A stretch of 64,000 nucleotides of DNA, taken from Coniella vitis. Its lineage: Eukaryota > Ascomycota > Sordariomycetes > Diaporthales > Schizoparmaceae. Below are positions 41,900-52,228 of the stretch, piece by piece. Where the stretch lies: assembly GCA_011317545.1 (NCBI GenBank), contig WUJK01000007.1, positions 558,001 to 622,000 on the forward strand. Direction: 5' to 3'. Both the position numbers and the translations under genes were made by a program. Positions within the stretch are counted from its first letter, which is position 1; each line of letters opens with the position of its first letter. The notes beneath the pieces were generated by a model. That model was not told where the DNA came from. It was given only the letters and a program-made list of their open reading frames with translations, and ran no database searches.

Positions 41900-43143
41900 T
41901 CACTCCTTGGCTGATTTGTTGGCCTCGCGCACAGAGCCTCCCGATGCTCTCCACCAGACGTCACCACCCCATCGCATCAGACGCTCGACAGCGCCGGTTG
42001 GGGTCATTGCGGGACGGACATCCAGGTAAAAGACGGGCTCGCCGGTGGGCTCTTCGGGACCGCTGTAGTAGTCGATAATGTAGCGGACTTCTTTTTGGGT
42101 GCCGTTTATTTCGCGGGAGACGTACCTGTTAATTTCAAGGTTAGCCAGTCGTTAATGCAAGTCTTTGACGGGCGGTTGCAGTAATAGCTTACCAGTCGTG
42201 TCGGTCAAAGGGCTTCTCGGTACTGCAGGCCAGCCAATCAGTCAGTCGACGGGTCTCTTTTGAAGCAGCCGAATCACCCATCTCAATCCCATGAGCTGCT
42301 CAAGATACAGCAGTATAGACAATTGCGACTTACCCAAACTTAGCCGGGTATATCCATCCCATCACCTGCAACATGGCTGCCTTGGGCGTCATCTCCTTTG
42401 GCCTACCCTGGAACCGGATCAACGACGGGTTGATCTCTGGGGTTTTGTTCCGCCAATCGTACAGCCGCTGCGAGTCCGCCGCGTTCTCCTCGCCACGCTT
42501 GCAAATCTCCCACGCGCGACCCAACCCACCAGCGAAACGGCGCTCCCAGTCGACAATCTCTTGCCAACATCCCTCATTCAAGAAGTTGTGTACCTGGACC
42601 ATGCTCTCGACGGCCGTGACATCAGTGTCGGTGTAGCCTTTGCGGAGCATTGCATTGTACATTTGCTGAGGAGAAGGGTATTCCCAGTTGCCGTCGCCGG
42701 TGCCCTTGGGGATGGAGCTGGGGTCGCGCTCTGTGGGCAGAATGTGGGTTTGATTGGGGGCGCGGTTTTGGGAGAGGTCACTGAACATGTAGTTGAGAGG
42801 GTTGATTTTGGAGAGGAAGGAGGAGGACTCTTGTTGTGTGGTTGTTGTCGTCGTCGTAGCGTCGGCGGCAAAAGAACCTCTTTGATCGTGGGGGACCGGG
42901 CACGCTGAGGAAGGAGGAGGGGCGCTCGAGGATGCTGCGCTCAGTGCGTCTTTGGTGCCCTTGTGCATCGGACAGCTGGACTAGAAGGAGTCAGAATTGC
43001 TGTCGCATCTCGAACATGGTTCTAGGACTCACAGGAGGAGCGGCAGCTCCGCGCTTGTCATGAGGGACTGGGCAGGTCGCAGGGGCGGCGGCGGCGGCGG
43101 CGGGCGCCGAGCTGGGAACTGGATCAGCCCAGAAGAGACCCAT
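41900..43143 (-). CDS. CYC3: Cytochrome c heme lyase (holocytochrome c synthase)
   Basis: Exons on the minus strand 43143-43033, 42980-42334, 42222-42193 (30 nt) and 42125-41900 give 337 aa. The enzyme attaches heme covalently to the CXXCH cysteines of apocytochrome c in the mitochondrial intermembrane space. The N-terminus MGLFWADPVP and two heme-binding CP motifs (CPVPHDKRG and CPVPHDQRG), plus SSCPMHKG, are typical. The core is clear: INPLNYMFSDLS, SSIPKGTGDGNWEYPSPQQM, ESMVQVHNFLNEGCWQEI, PFDRHDW and EVRYIIDYYSGPEE...VDVRPA. The INPLNxM segment fits cytochrome c lyase (Cyc3) better than the cytochrome c1 enzyme. The micro-exon encodes the invariant EKPFDRHD segment, so all four exons are required. 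Confidence 0.95.
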
Positions 43144-43744
43144 GATGAATTTGAGATCGAGGAATGTGAAAGGAATTAGTATAGACGAAAGGATCGGTAG
43201 ATTGATGTTCAAGTCGATAAAGCGACAATAAGGGTTGCGAGGTTTGTGTTGTTGAGGCGTAAAAGGTAAGAAAAAAAAGATTATTTTCTGGCGACGGACT
43301 GGAAACTTGCAGGGCGTCATTGCCGATGGGCGCGAGCGTTGTGAACTTTAGCGCAGTAAGCCTGCGACAGGGACCAGCCTAGGCCGCTGGCGCCGCTGGC
43401 TCGGAACCGCAGCAGGGGTTGCTGCCCGTAGCGTCCGATATTCAGGAAAGAATTTAGTGGGGTTGACTGGCGGGCTTGTCCAAGCAGACGGGGGGGATTT
43501 GATATTGCCGCTACCGTAGAAATTGGCATTACCAAAATGGTTTGGTAGTGTACTTCAATCAGTGTAGAGCAGCGGAATTTGACATGTTTGGTTCACTCGT
43601 GGATGCTGGATATAGTGATGACTAAGCAGCAATAGCAGGTACAGAATTCCATCTACTCATGATCAAGTGGGACTTCTTTCAACCCGTTGACGATATTTTA
43701 TTTACACATTTACGCTGTTTTCAGTGCCATTGTTATACAACTGA
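43144..43744. other. Region upstream of CYC3, beside the 3' end of the TIM-barrel gene
   Basis: It should contain the CYC3 promoter and the 3' UTR of the next minus-strand gene. A 72-codon minus-strand frame (43535-43317) has no support. Nothing else is recognised. Confidence 0.4.
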
Positions 43745-44779
43745 TCATGGTTTGATCTTCAGTGCTTTGAATGTCTTGGCTGTGCCTGCAATGGCTTCCT
43801 CAACCGGCAATCTCTCCATACTCGACGCGCCGTAGAAGCCGTGAATGCCCTCCACCCGCTCCAGCACATAGCGCGCATCATCCGGGCTTGCAATCGGCCC
43901 TCCGTGGCACAGCACAATCACACCTGGGTTGACTTCCACCGCCGCATCTCTCAGTTCCTGGATCAGCTGGACGCACTCGTCCAGACTCTTGCCACTTGTT
44001 GCTCCAATGGACCCTGATGTTGTGAGTCCCATGTGGCAGACCAGCACATCGGCACCCGCCTTGGCCATCTTTCTGCTCTCCTCCACCGTGAAGACATATG
44101 GGGTCGTCAACATGTCCTGTTCGCGAGCCAAACGGATCATTTCGACCTCCTTGTCGTACGACATGCCTGTTTCCTCGAGATTCGCCCGAAACTGGCCATC
44201 TATCAGGCCCACTGTTGGGAAATTCTGCACACCTGCAAAGCCGAGCTGCTTGAGCTGTGCGAGGAACGAGGGGATGTCCCGGAAGGGGTCTGTAGCGCAT
44301 ACTCCAGCAAGTACTGGTGTCTTCTTGACAACTGGAAGCACCTCGCGAGCCTGGAGGAAAGAAAAAGAGGGTCAGATACGTTTTCAACATCGACAACGAC
44401 CAGCGGCTTGGCGGTTGCCCCTCGACGACAGCAATAAGCGATTGCTCACCATCTCAACGACGATGTCTGTACAGACGAATTAGCGGCGGCCATCCTCTTT
44501 TTTGTCTGCGAGCCACAATGCACTTCACAACAGGGTGAATGACATCTTGCCCGCTCACATACCATTTGCGTTTCCGTACGGCATCAGCCCGGCCAGAGAC
44601 CCATGCCCAGCCATGCGATACCGCCCAGAATTGTAAATGACAATCATGTCCAGCCCACCGGCCTCTGCAAACTTGGCACTGAGCCCAATACCTGCGCCTC
44701 CTCCAACTACGGCGCGCCCTGCTTCGATCTGCTCCCGCAGGCTGCGGAGGATTTCTTGTCGGTTGGTCGGTGGCGCCAT
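43745..44779 (-). CDS. TIM-barrel protein of the PEP-hydrolase-like family (Tm-1 C-terminal domain type)
   Basis: Exons on the minus strand 44779-44563, 44466-44450 (17 nt) and 44350-43745 give 279 aa. The sequence matches the PEP_hydrolase-like TIM-barrel family (Pfam PF09370 type): EQIEAGRAVVGGGAGIGLSA, DMIVIYNSGRYRMAGHGSLAG, LPYGNAN-type segment, VLAGVCATDPFRDIPSFL, GVQNFPTVGLIDG, EVEMIRLAREQDMLTTPYVF, GADVLVCHMGLTTSGSIGA, VLCHGGPIASPDDA and GFYGASSMERLP. The biochemical substrate in fungi is not established. It is divergently transcribed from the UPF0261 gene, 500 nt between start codons. The two families are fused in plant Tm-1 and adjacent in many bacteria. The 17-nt exon codes DIVVEM and is needed for phase and family continuity. 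Confidence 0.9.
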
Positions 44780-45279
44780 AGTTTTGCCTCTTGGTTCTTT
44801 GTCTTCGCACAGCGTCGTTCTTGTGGTTCTTTAGCGGATTCAAGATGCCGACTGTTCATCCTAACCAATAACGTTCTGTCTGGGGTAAAATAGTCTCCGA
44901 AAGCCCTTTGCGCTGATTCTTGACTACTCCTCTTCCACTGACGTCACCGGCTGAGGCGTCGTGCCAAATCACAGCAGCAAGCCCCGCCTTGTCTCGTCCA
45001 TCTTCACATGCAGCATTTATTAGTCAAGTGAACTATTGTACAGTCTTGCTACTACCTACATACATAGTAGTATGTATCTCGAGATCTTCGAAGTGGATCA
45101 CTGCTGTTACCTGCTTGGCTGATCTGGCTTGTCATACAAGTGTATGGGTCAGCTTGCCAACTTGTCCGGTCTTTTCCTGGCATTTGACAAGCATATACAC
45201 ATTTTGTCTGTTTTGAAATTACTGTTCCTCATATCATATCCTCAAAAACTCTGGGCCTTCTCTGCATCCCACGCTCACC
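44780..45279. promoter_or_regulatory. Shared bidirectional promoter region of the Tm-1-like pair
   Basis: The 500 nt between the two divergent start codons must carry both promoters. It contains CTACCTACATACATAGTAGTATGTATCTC (given here as TACATACATAGTAGTATGTA at about 45058-45077), a near-perfect inverted repeat near the middle. I infer a shared control region; no known factor site is assigned. Confidence 0.5.
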
Positions 45280-46710
45280 ATGTCTGCAGCGGCGCTTGTA
45301 CTGGGAACTTGTGATACAAAGCTCCACGAACTGCTCCATCTCAAAGAATGTATTCAACGTGGGGGATGCAGAGACGTGATGCTCATAGATGTTGGAAGGC
45401 ACAATGTCGAACACGAGGAGATTACAATATCCCAAGCCCAGCTGATCAAAGACTTTGGAAATGGAAAGACAGCCTCGGATCTGCCAAGGGGCGAGGTCAT
45501 CAAGTTGATGGCGGACTGTGCATCCCAGGCTGTCCAGGGACTTTTTGAAGCAGGCAAGATATCGGCCATTATTTCGGCGGGAGGGTCTGGGGGGACTGCG
45601 CTGGCTGCGCAGGTTATGAGGGATGTTTTGCCTATAGGTTTTCCAAAGGTAAGACAGCCCGCTGTGAGGAAGCCTGCGACCCTTCTTCCAATGGGTTCAA
45701 GTCAATGAATCCATCACGTCAGTACTGACACCACATTCTCTAGATGATTGTGTCGACTGTGGCTAGTGGTGATACAGGCCCAATGTGAGAGACCGCATGA
45801 ACCTTCGCTACTTTAATATTCCTGATCTGCAACACTAATAAAAAACAGTGTCGGCGAAACAGATATCTCAATGATCTACTCCGTAGTCGACGTAGCCGGG
45901 CTCAATCAAGTCCTCCGCGACATTCTGAGCAATGCTGGTGCTGCCATAGCAGGTATGGCACAGTCGTACGCCTCTAGATACCAACACCAACCATCCTCCA
46001 CCTCCCCCACTCCCAAAAAGAAGCGCATTGGCATCACCATGTTCGGCGTCACCACTCCGGGCGTCGACGCCATCCGGTCCCACCTCGAAACACACTACAA
46101 CAACGGCCCCTCGGCTGTGGAAATCTACGTCTTCCACGCAACTGGCCATGGCGGCAAAGCCATGGAACGCCTTGTACGCGAGGGTCAGCTCGACGGCGTG
46201 CTGGACCTAACTACCACCGAACTCTGCGACCTCGTCACGGGAGGTGTCATGAGTGCAGGACCCGAGAGACTTGATGCTGCGATGCAAGCAGGGATCCCGT
46301 GCATCATCTCTGTGGGCGCAACGGACATGAGCAATTTTGGGCCGCGGAACACGGTCCCTGAGGGCTATGCCAAGGATGGGAGGCGGTTGTATGAGCATAA
46401 CCCCGTGATCACACTTATGCGCTCGTCCAAGGAGGAGTGCAAGCAAGTAGGTGAACATATTGTTCACAAGGTGAAGAGGGCAAAAGAGCCGGCGGCTGTG
46501 CAGGTCTGGTTGCCGCTCGGAGGAGTGAGCATGCTCTCAACGCCCGGCGCGCCGTTTGAGGATCGGGATGCAGATGAGGTGCTTTTTGGGACGATCCGGG
46601 AGGGATTAAAAGGGTGTGGCGTGAAGGTTGTGGAGGACAAGAGAGATATCAATGATGAAGGGTTTGCGAGGGATATTGCGGATGCCTTGGCTCGAATGAT
46701 GGGGCTGTAG
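45280..46710 (+). CDS. UPF0261 family protein (Tm-1 N-terminal domain type)
   Basis: Exons 45280-45648, 45744-45784 (41 nt) and 45849-46710 give 423 aa, the size of free-standing UPF0261 proteins. The family is an ATP-binding two-domain fold, also the N-terminal half of plant Tm-1. Signatures: LVLGTCDTKLHELLHLKECI at the N-terminus, DVMLIDVGRH, ISAGGSGGTALAAQVMRDVLPIGFPK, MIVSTVASGDTGP, GETDISMIYSVVDVAGLN, IGITMFGVTTPGVD, VFHATGHGGKAMERL, DLTTTELCDLVTGGVMSAG and VSVGATDMSNFG-like IISVGATDMSNFG. Both introns are phase-consistent, and the small second exon encodes the invariant STVASGDTGP. Its function with the neighbouring TIM barrel is unproven but the pairing argues for a joint role. Confidence 0.92.
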
Positions 46711-46870
46711 AGTTATTTTGGGGGTCTTTCTTTTTCAGCATATGCCACTATTCCCAGCGTGTACCTTGTTTTATAATAGCGTTATCCCTTTTGCCGCCGT
46801 TGAGCACCTGAATTTCGACAACTATACACAACACAAATGCTCTGCTCAATAGCACAAGTCACTCATCTCC

Positions 46871-47818
46871 TCACCCCGACGCCTTCTCCTCCTTCTTCTG
46901 CCTCAGAAAATCTTCTACTTTCGTCCACTTGAGCTCAGGATACCGATCATTATCCAACGGCTCCAACTTGCCCTGCCCGGAAAACATATTCACCGTATAT
47001 TGCATTCCCTGCCACGCAGGAAACACATCCTTTTCACTCCCCCCGATCCCAAATCTACGCATGATCCCAGCCCCGCTCTGCAAAAACCCAACACTGCCCG
47101 CCCACAATGGCGTGTACGGGCTTCCATCTTTCCCACCATTGACCCGTCCCGCAACAGCCCCCAGCTCTCTGACACTGAGCACATCCCCCGCAATCCTCAG
47201 GATCTTGGGCGTCTCCCTCTCGTCTGCCGCGACAGCAGCCGTGTACGCCGCCGTATCGCCATATGTCGTAAAATCCAACTTCTGATCGGCGCCTTGGCCC
47301 CCGCCCCAGTACAGGACCCGTCCAAAACGGTCGTTAACCAACGGCGCGTCCCCTGCTAGCAACTCCATGAACGCCCCGTTCAACACCGACGTCCACTCCT
47401 TGATGCCCGACTCCTCCAACACCCCGTGGAACTCCCTTCGCAGATCCAGGTTCCGATTCGTCCCAGGCGTCGTCTTTGTGAAATCCAGCGCATAATCAGA
47501 CGGGATGAACCGTCGCACATTGGCCTGCACCGCTGCGTCGAGTAAGTTGCGCTGCGCGCCGAGAATGACGTCTGACAGACCGTTGAGCGCCGAGACGACG
47601 GTTGTGGTCCCCTCGAGGGCAGTGCGCAGCGCGGGGACGTCATTGAGGTCTGTTTCCGAGATGGTGACGCCCAGGGCGCGCAGGTCGGAGGTGCGGGACG
47701 GGTCGGTATGGGGGCGGATGAGGGCTTGGACGGGGATCTGACGGGCGCGGAGGGCGGTGGCTACGAGGCGCCCGAGTTTGCCTGTTGCGCCTGCTATAGT
47801 AATGTAGGGCTTGGACAT
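46871..47818 (-). CDS. NmrA-like / isoflavone-reductase-type NAD(P)-binding protein
   Basis: An intronless gene of 315 aa. The N-terminal Rossmann motif is ITIAGATGKLGRLVATAL (GxxGxxG at Gly10-Gly16), followed by VQALIRPHTDP, VVSALNGLSDVILGAQRNLL and FIPSDYALDF, as in NmrA/isoflavone reductase-like proteins (atypical short-chain dehydrogenases). Later segments (YWGGGQGADQKLDFTTYGDTAAY and LSVRELGAVAGR) fit the family. The frame is open eight codons further upstream but starts there with TTG; ATG 47818 is the natural start. The substrate cannot be told. Family members act as redox sensors or as reductases. It is convergent with the UPF0261 gene, 160 nt apart. Confidence 0.9.
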   Translation of the reverse strand: MSKPYITIAGATGKLGRLVATALRARQIPVQALIRPHTDPSRTSDLRALGVTISETDLNDVPALRTALEGTTTVVSALNGLSDVILGAQRNLLDAAVQANVRRFIPSDYALDFTKTTPGTNRNLDLRREFHGVLEESGIKEWTSVLNGAFMELLAGDAPLVNDRFGRVLYWGGGQGADQKLDFTTYGDTAAYTAAVAADERETPKILRIAGDVLSVRELGAVAGRVNGGKDGSPYTPLWAGSVGFLQSGAGIMRRFGIGGSEKDVFPAWQGMQYTVNMFSGQGKLEPLDNDRYPELKWTKVEDFLRQKKEEKASG

Positions 47819-48442
47819 TTTTTTCTCCCTTCCTGTATTCAAGTAGGTAGATGTGTTTATTCGTGTGGCTGGATGACGACGATGTGGATTGTGCCGCAGA
47901 TGCAGGTCTGGTTATGAATTTGAGAACAACAAAGGCTAGAAGAGGGTGGATTGTCTCATATATTGCAGGTACTTTCGGTGCGCGTCATGATGATTTGCCC
48001 GTGCCCACCGGCGAGGCTGAAGGTTGGGGCGCTCCGCGACGCCACGCCTAGGTATCAGAGACCTTTAGCCTGCATAGCCCAAGCGACTATGGAATACGCT
48101 ATGTGGCGGTACGGTCGCGTGTTAAGGCAATCGGACCTGAACGCAAAAGCTAATCAAGTTGTTCAAGGCAGACATCGTCGCATGTTACCGAGCCTGCCAG
48201 CGTACTATGTTCGGTCGGCGGACGGACTTTAGGCCGTGGCTTAACAATGACGCGGGTCCGGACCAGGGTACGCTAGCATAGATCAATCATTGACACACTG
48301 AAGCCAGGAATGAAAGTTGCCTTGCGCCCATACTGATGCCAAGCAGGCGCGGATCATTGATTCAAATTCTCCGGTGAGAACCATGGAGCTGGATTGCACA
48401 CGCTATTCAAGAAGATGATTATCGTCTCCCTTTTATGTTGAA
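47819..48442. other. Intergenic, NmrA-like promoter and 3' side of GCIP gene
   Basis: No coding region is supported. A CCTAGGTATC word near 48047 partly matches the dispersed TACCTAGGTA palindrome. Confidence 0.4.
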
Positions 48443-49666
48443 TCAGTCCTTTCGGATCTCGACCCTGAACTTGGAAACCCAATCTGTAAACTCATCCTTT
48501 TGGCCCTCCCATGGCTTGGCCAGCAGCTCTGCCACGGCAAAGGCGTCAAAGAAGCATTCGTCCATGAATCGGTTGATCTCGTCAGAGTCGAGTTCATAGA
48601 AAGCAACGGCGAGGCTATTAAAACGGTCTGTCAGACTTCTCAGCAGCGGCATAATCTCATCAATCCGCGAGACAGCCGTAGAATCCGTCTCTGAGCTCGG
48701 GGGCAGCTTCGGCAATGTCTTGAGTCTTCTCTTGATGAGAGCCGAAAACAGCAACACGGTAAGTCGCAGTCTGCGTAAGGTGGATTCGAGGCGAGGCCTG
48801 ATTTTTTCGGGATCTCCTTGCGGGATCTGCTGCTGGGAGTCCATGAATGAATCCAGCATGGCTTGTGTGGTGATGTGGGTGTTGCTGACGTCCCTGCCCT
48901 GCCCCTCGCCGTGCTCAGGCTCACCATTGCCGTTGCCGTCTTCGCTGCCAGCCACCTCATCTTCATCATCGTCATCCTGGTCGTCCTGCTCCTCATACCA
49001 TTCTTTGAGCTCCTCTAGGATATCCTTGATGGTATCCCGGAAATTCTCGGCCTTTTGGACCAAGTATCCTGCCACGCCCAGGTTGCAGAAAGTGACAATC
49101 TCGTCACATAAGCCCCAGAGGACACCTGTGGCAACAATGCTTCCCTTGTCTGCCTTGGCAGTGCCTGAACTGCCGGTCCGCTTGTCCTGTGGTAGCACCT
49201 TTCCGTCCTGAGGAATCCTCTTGATAAACTCCCTCAATTCTTTCAGAACCCTGGCGCACCTCCAGGCAAGATCTCGGTGCACGAGTTTGGTGTAGAGATC
49301 AGAGCGACAGTGCTGGACAGCAGAACCCAAGGCCGGGATGGGCCCCTCCAAAAGCTGCCGGAGGACCGTAGAAATAGCCGAGGGCGTAAAGGGTTCGTTG
49401 ATAATGAAGAGCGAGATCTTGGTTGAATGAGCCTTGATGAGGGTGGCCGAGTCCTTGGCCAGAGCCAGGGCATCCAGCTGCTTCTCCTCGGAGACTGCTG
49501 GTGTTTCCGCGACGGATGGCGCATCTGTGGCAGCTCCTGGGTTGCTCTGAGGCTGGACAAATGCAGAAATGACGGTTTCGACGCTCTCGATGATGCCTAG
49601 AGTGGTATTGGTGAGGGTCTTCATCTCCTCCTTTGCCTCCTCGAAGGAGGCCTTGGGAGGCGCCAT
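48443..49666 (-). CDS. GCIP (Grap2/cyclin-D-interacting, CCNDBP1-like) domain protein
   Basis: An intronless gene of 407 aa. It is predicted all-helical with an internal acidic low-complexity stretch (EEQDDQDDDDEDEVAGSEDG, about residues 235-255). The N-terminal part (IKAHSTKISLFIINEPFTPS, LRQLLEGPIPALGSAV) and the segment DKGSIVATGVLWGLCDEI with a following PEKIRPRLE...LRLTVLLFSALIKRRL match the fungal GCIP-domain family (Pfam PF13324 type). In animals this domain binds cyclin D and helix-loop-helix factors; the fungal role is not established. It is head-to-head with GTB1, 494 nt between start codons. Confidence 0.8.
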   Translation of the reverse strand: MAPPKASFEEAKEEMKTLTNTTLGIIESVETVISAFVQPQSNPGAATDAPSVAETPAVSEEKQLDALALAKDSATLIKAHSTKISLFIINEPFTPSAISTVLRQLLEGPIPALGSAVQHCRSDLYTKLVHRDLAWRCARVLKELREFIKRIPQDGKVLPQDKRTGSSGTAKADKGSIVATGVLWGLCDEIVTFCNLGVAGYLVQKAENFRDTIKDILEELKEWYEEQDDQDDDDEDEVAGSEDGNGNGEPEHGEGQGRDVSNTHITTQAMLDSFMDSQQQIPQGDPEKIRPRLESTLRRLRLTVLLFSALIKRRLKTLPKLPPSSETDSTAVSRIDEIMPLLRSLTDRFNSLAVAFYELDSDEINRFMDECFFDAFAVAELLAKPWEGQKDEFTDWVSKFRVEIRKD

Positions 49667-50160
49667 GGTGCAACTTGGATGGGTACCGTTCTCGGACCCT
49701 CTGGCTTGCTACTGGCGGCAATGCGTAAACGTTCTCCGTCGACAACGACTTTTATAAGTTGAATGGAGGGGCAAGATTCAGAAAGGCAGAAATTCATAAA
49801 TTCATAAATATTGAGTCACTCGGCAGGCGTAAGTCAACTGCCAAAGTAGTAAGCCTTCTGCCACCGGCAAGAGATGGTGAGACCCTGAGCCTGCAGCCTG
49901 GAGAGTTATTGATTGGCCATTATGTTGGCCCCAGATGGGTCCTCAGGACAGGGGTACAAGGGTACAACACTGTGACCCCAGCATGACACCGTCCTGGTTT
50001 AGAAGGCCAGCTTGATGTTCGATCCCTCTTGGCTCATTGGCAACTTCCTCTCAAAGCCAGCTTTCAAAGTTGTTGTTACAACCAATTCATAATTGGCTTC
50101 TGCTGTGCTAGCTGTCCTCTTCGGCCTCACACTACCAAGAGTGGCAGAAGCAATACCAAT
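49667..50160. other. Divergent intergenic region, GCIP gene / GTB1
   Basis: 494 nt with both promoters. No coding region is supported. A GTTCGATCCC word at about 50015 resembles a tRNA T-loop but has no matching stems. Confidence 0.4.
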
Positions 50161-52004
50161 ATGCAGCAGACAAGCTTGACAGTGCTTCTGAGTGCCAGCA
50201 CCCTTGTAGTGGCAGCTGCTGGGTCGGCCAGCCTGCCTCGCGGTGTTGGCCCTGAGTGTAAGTGATTATTTACAGACAAGAAACCACACAATGGGGCTCT
50301 GACTCCTAAGCATCTCTATCACTATAGCTAATAGTCTACTCACTCTGTAGTTGTCAAATTCTACACCACCAAAGACGCTTTCACATGTATCGGCCATCCC
50401 TCGATATCTCTCAGGGCCTCCCAGGTCAACGACAATAGCTGCGACTGCCCTGATGGCTCCGATGAGCCTGGCACGGCTGCTTGCTCCAACCTCGATTCCC
50501 TTTCTCCCTCACAGCCCCTTCCTGCATCCTTCAGCGGAACAACGAATACAACGAACGTTCTGCCCGGTTTCTGGTGCGAGAATACAGGCCACATAGGCGC
50601 CTACGTGCCCTTCATCTTCGTCAACGATGGCGTGTGCGACTACGATCTCTGCTGCGATGGTTCGGAGGAATATGCCCACGTAGGCGGTGTCAAGTGCGAG
50701 AATCGCTGCGATGCCATTGGCAAAGAGCACAGGAAACTCGAGGAGGCGCGTATAAAGGCCAAGGAGAGCGCAGCAAAGCGCCGACGGACAATGGCCAAGG
50801 AAGCCCGCTCGTTGCGGCGCAGAGTCGAGGCCAAGATTTCTGCGCTCGAGCTTGAGATCAAGCGCCTGCAAGAGAAAAAAGACGAGCTGGAAAAGAAGTA
50901 CTACGAAGTTGAGCAGTCCGAGAGAGGCAAGGTAGTCAGAACCGAGGAACAGGGTGGCAAGCTTGGCGTGCTGGTTGGCTTGGCCAAGGCGCGGATTTCG
51001 GAGCTGCGAGAGACACTGAGCAAGGTCCTGGACCAGCGTAATGAGCTCCAAGATCGTGTGGCCGAATTGGAAGAGATTCTCAAGAAGTTCAAGGAGGAAT
51101 ACAACCCCAACTTCAATGACGAGGGCGTCAAGGCTGCTGTCAAGGGATGGGAGGACTATGCTGCCAAGATTGCTGATGCCACGCCTTCTGACCTCGTTGA
51201 CGCCGATGTCACGGAAATCATCAAGGAGGACGATGAGACCGCAGGTATCAACTGGAAGGAGTTTGATGAGGCTGAGGTTACGGATACTGATATTCGTAAG
51301 TGGCCTCAACATGAGGCGTGCCCTGTTCACAATCTGCAACCTACTAACAATTAACAGTCTACAACATCGAGGCGTACCTGCCCGAATCTATCAGGGGTTT
51401 CGTCCATGGTAAGCTGAACATCCTTCGGGTGTGGCTTATTGAGAACGGCATTCTCGCCGACAACCCCTCTGCTGGTAGCGAGTCTCGTCTCGTCATTGCC
51501 GCTCGCGAAGCATTCCAGGCCGTCGCAGACGACCTCTCCAGCCTGGAGAAAAGCCTCGGCGATGAGCAAGCCGATCTCGACAAGGACTATGGCGCCGACG
51601 ACATCTTCCGCGTTCTCAAGGACAAGTGTGTTTCTACCGATAGTGGTGAATACGAGTACGAGGTCTGCTGGCTTGGTAAGACCAGCCAAAAGTCTAAGAA
51701 GGGTCACAGCAATACCAACATGGGCAAATTTGTGCGTATCGACACAGAGCTGGCCGATGATGAGGAGCGCATTGACGGCAAGAGCTTGGGCAAGGGTCCG
51801 CGCATGGTGATGCGCTACGAGAATGGCCAGAGCTGCTGGAATGGCCCGCAGAGACGCACTGATGTATGGCTGGCGTGTGCCGAGACAGACGAGATTTGGA
51901 GAGTAAGTGAGGCTGAAAAGTGTGTATACAAGATGGAGGTCGGCACCCCGGCCGCCTGTGAGGATGTGCACGAGCCAGGCGTCCACAGCAAGGATGAGCT
52001 CTAG
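50161..52004 (+). CDS. GTB1: Glucosidase II beta subunit (PRKCSH / Gtb1 type)
   Basis: Exons 50161-50257, 50351-51295 and 51358-52004 give 562 aa. The protein is the noncatalytic partner of ER glucosidase II; its MRH domain recognises N-glycan mannose, and it retains the alpha subunit in the ER during glucose trimming. Order of features: a signal peptide (residues ~1-22, hydrophobic LTVLLSASTLVVAAAG); two LDLa-like Cys/Asp repeats (CDCPDGSDEPGTAAC and VCDYDLCCDGSEEY); a long charged coiled coil from about 145 to 270 (RRRVEAKISALELEIKRLQE); an acidic linker; and a C-terminal MRH domain (YEYEVCWLGKTSQ, GQSCWNGPQRRTDVWLAC, VYKMEVGTPAAC). The last four residues are KDEL, an ER retrieval signal. 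Splice phases agree, and the second intron has CTACTAAC. Confidence 0.95.
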
Positions 52005-52228
52005 ACGGGTTGGCAAAGGTTTGATGCATTTTCGAAGCAAGCGATTTCGGCAACTTGATGAATTACCGTACAACAATGCAAAGCCTGGCGTGATTTAGAT
52101 ACTGGTCATAGAAAGGCATGCACATATAGGAAGGGTATCATGGTGTCATTGTGGCTACTAGTGTGTGTTTGTTCATCGGGAAATAGATGCATTGTTGATT
52201 CCACCGCGTGATGTCTCCAAAAATTGAA

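Noticed and set aside
50013..50024. GTTCGATCCC, tRNA T-loop-like word upstream of GTB1
   Set aside because: Flanking bases do not form stems; probably chance.
50509..51339. 276-codon frame antisense to the glucosidase II beta gene
   Set aside because: The Leu-rich translation arises from the complement of a Lys/Glu coiled coil.
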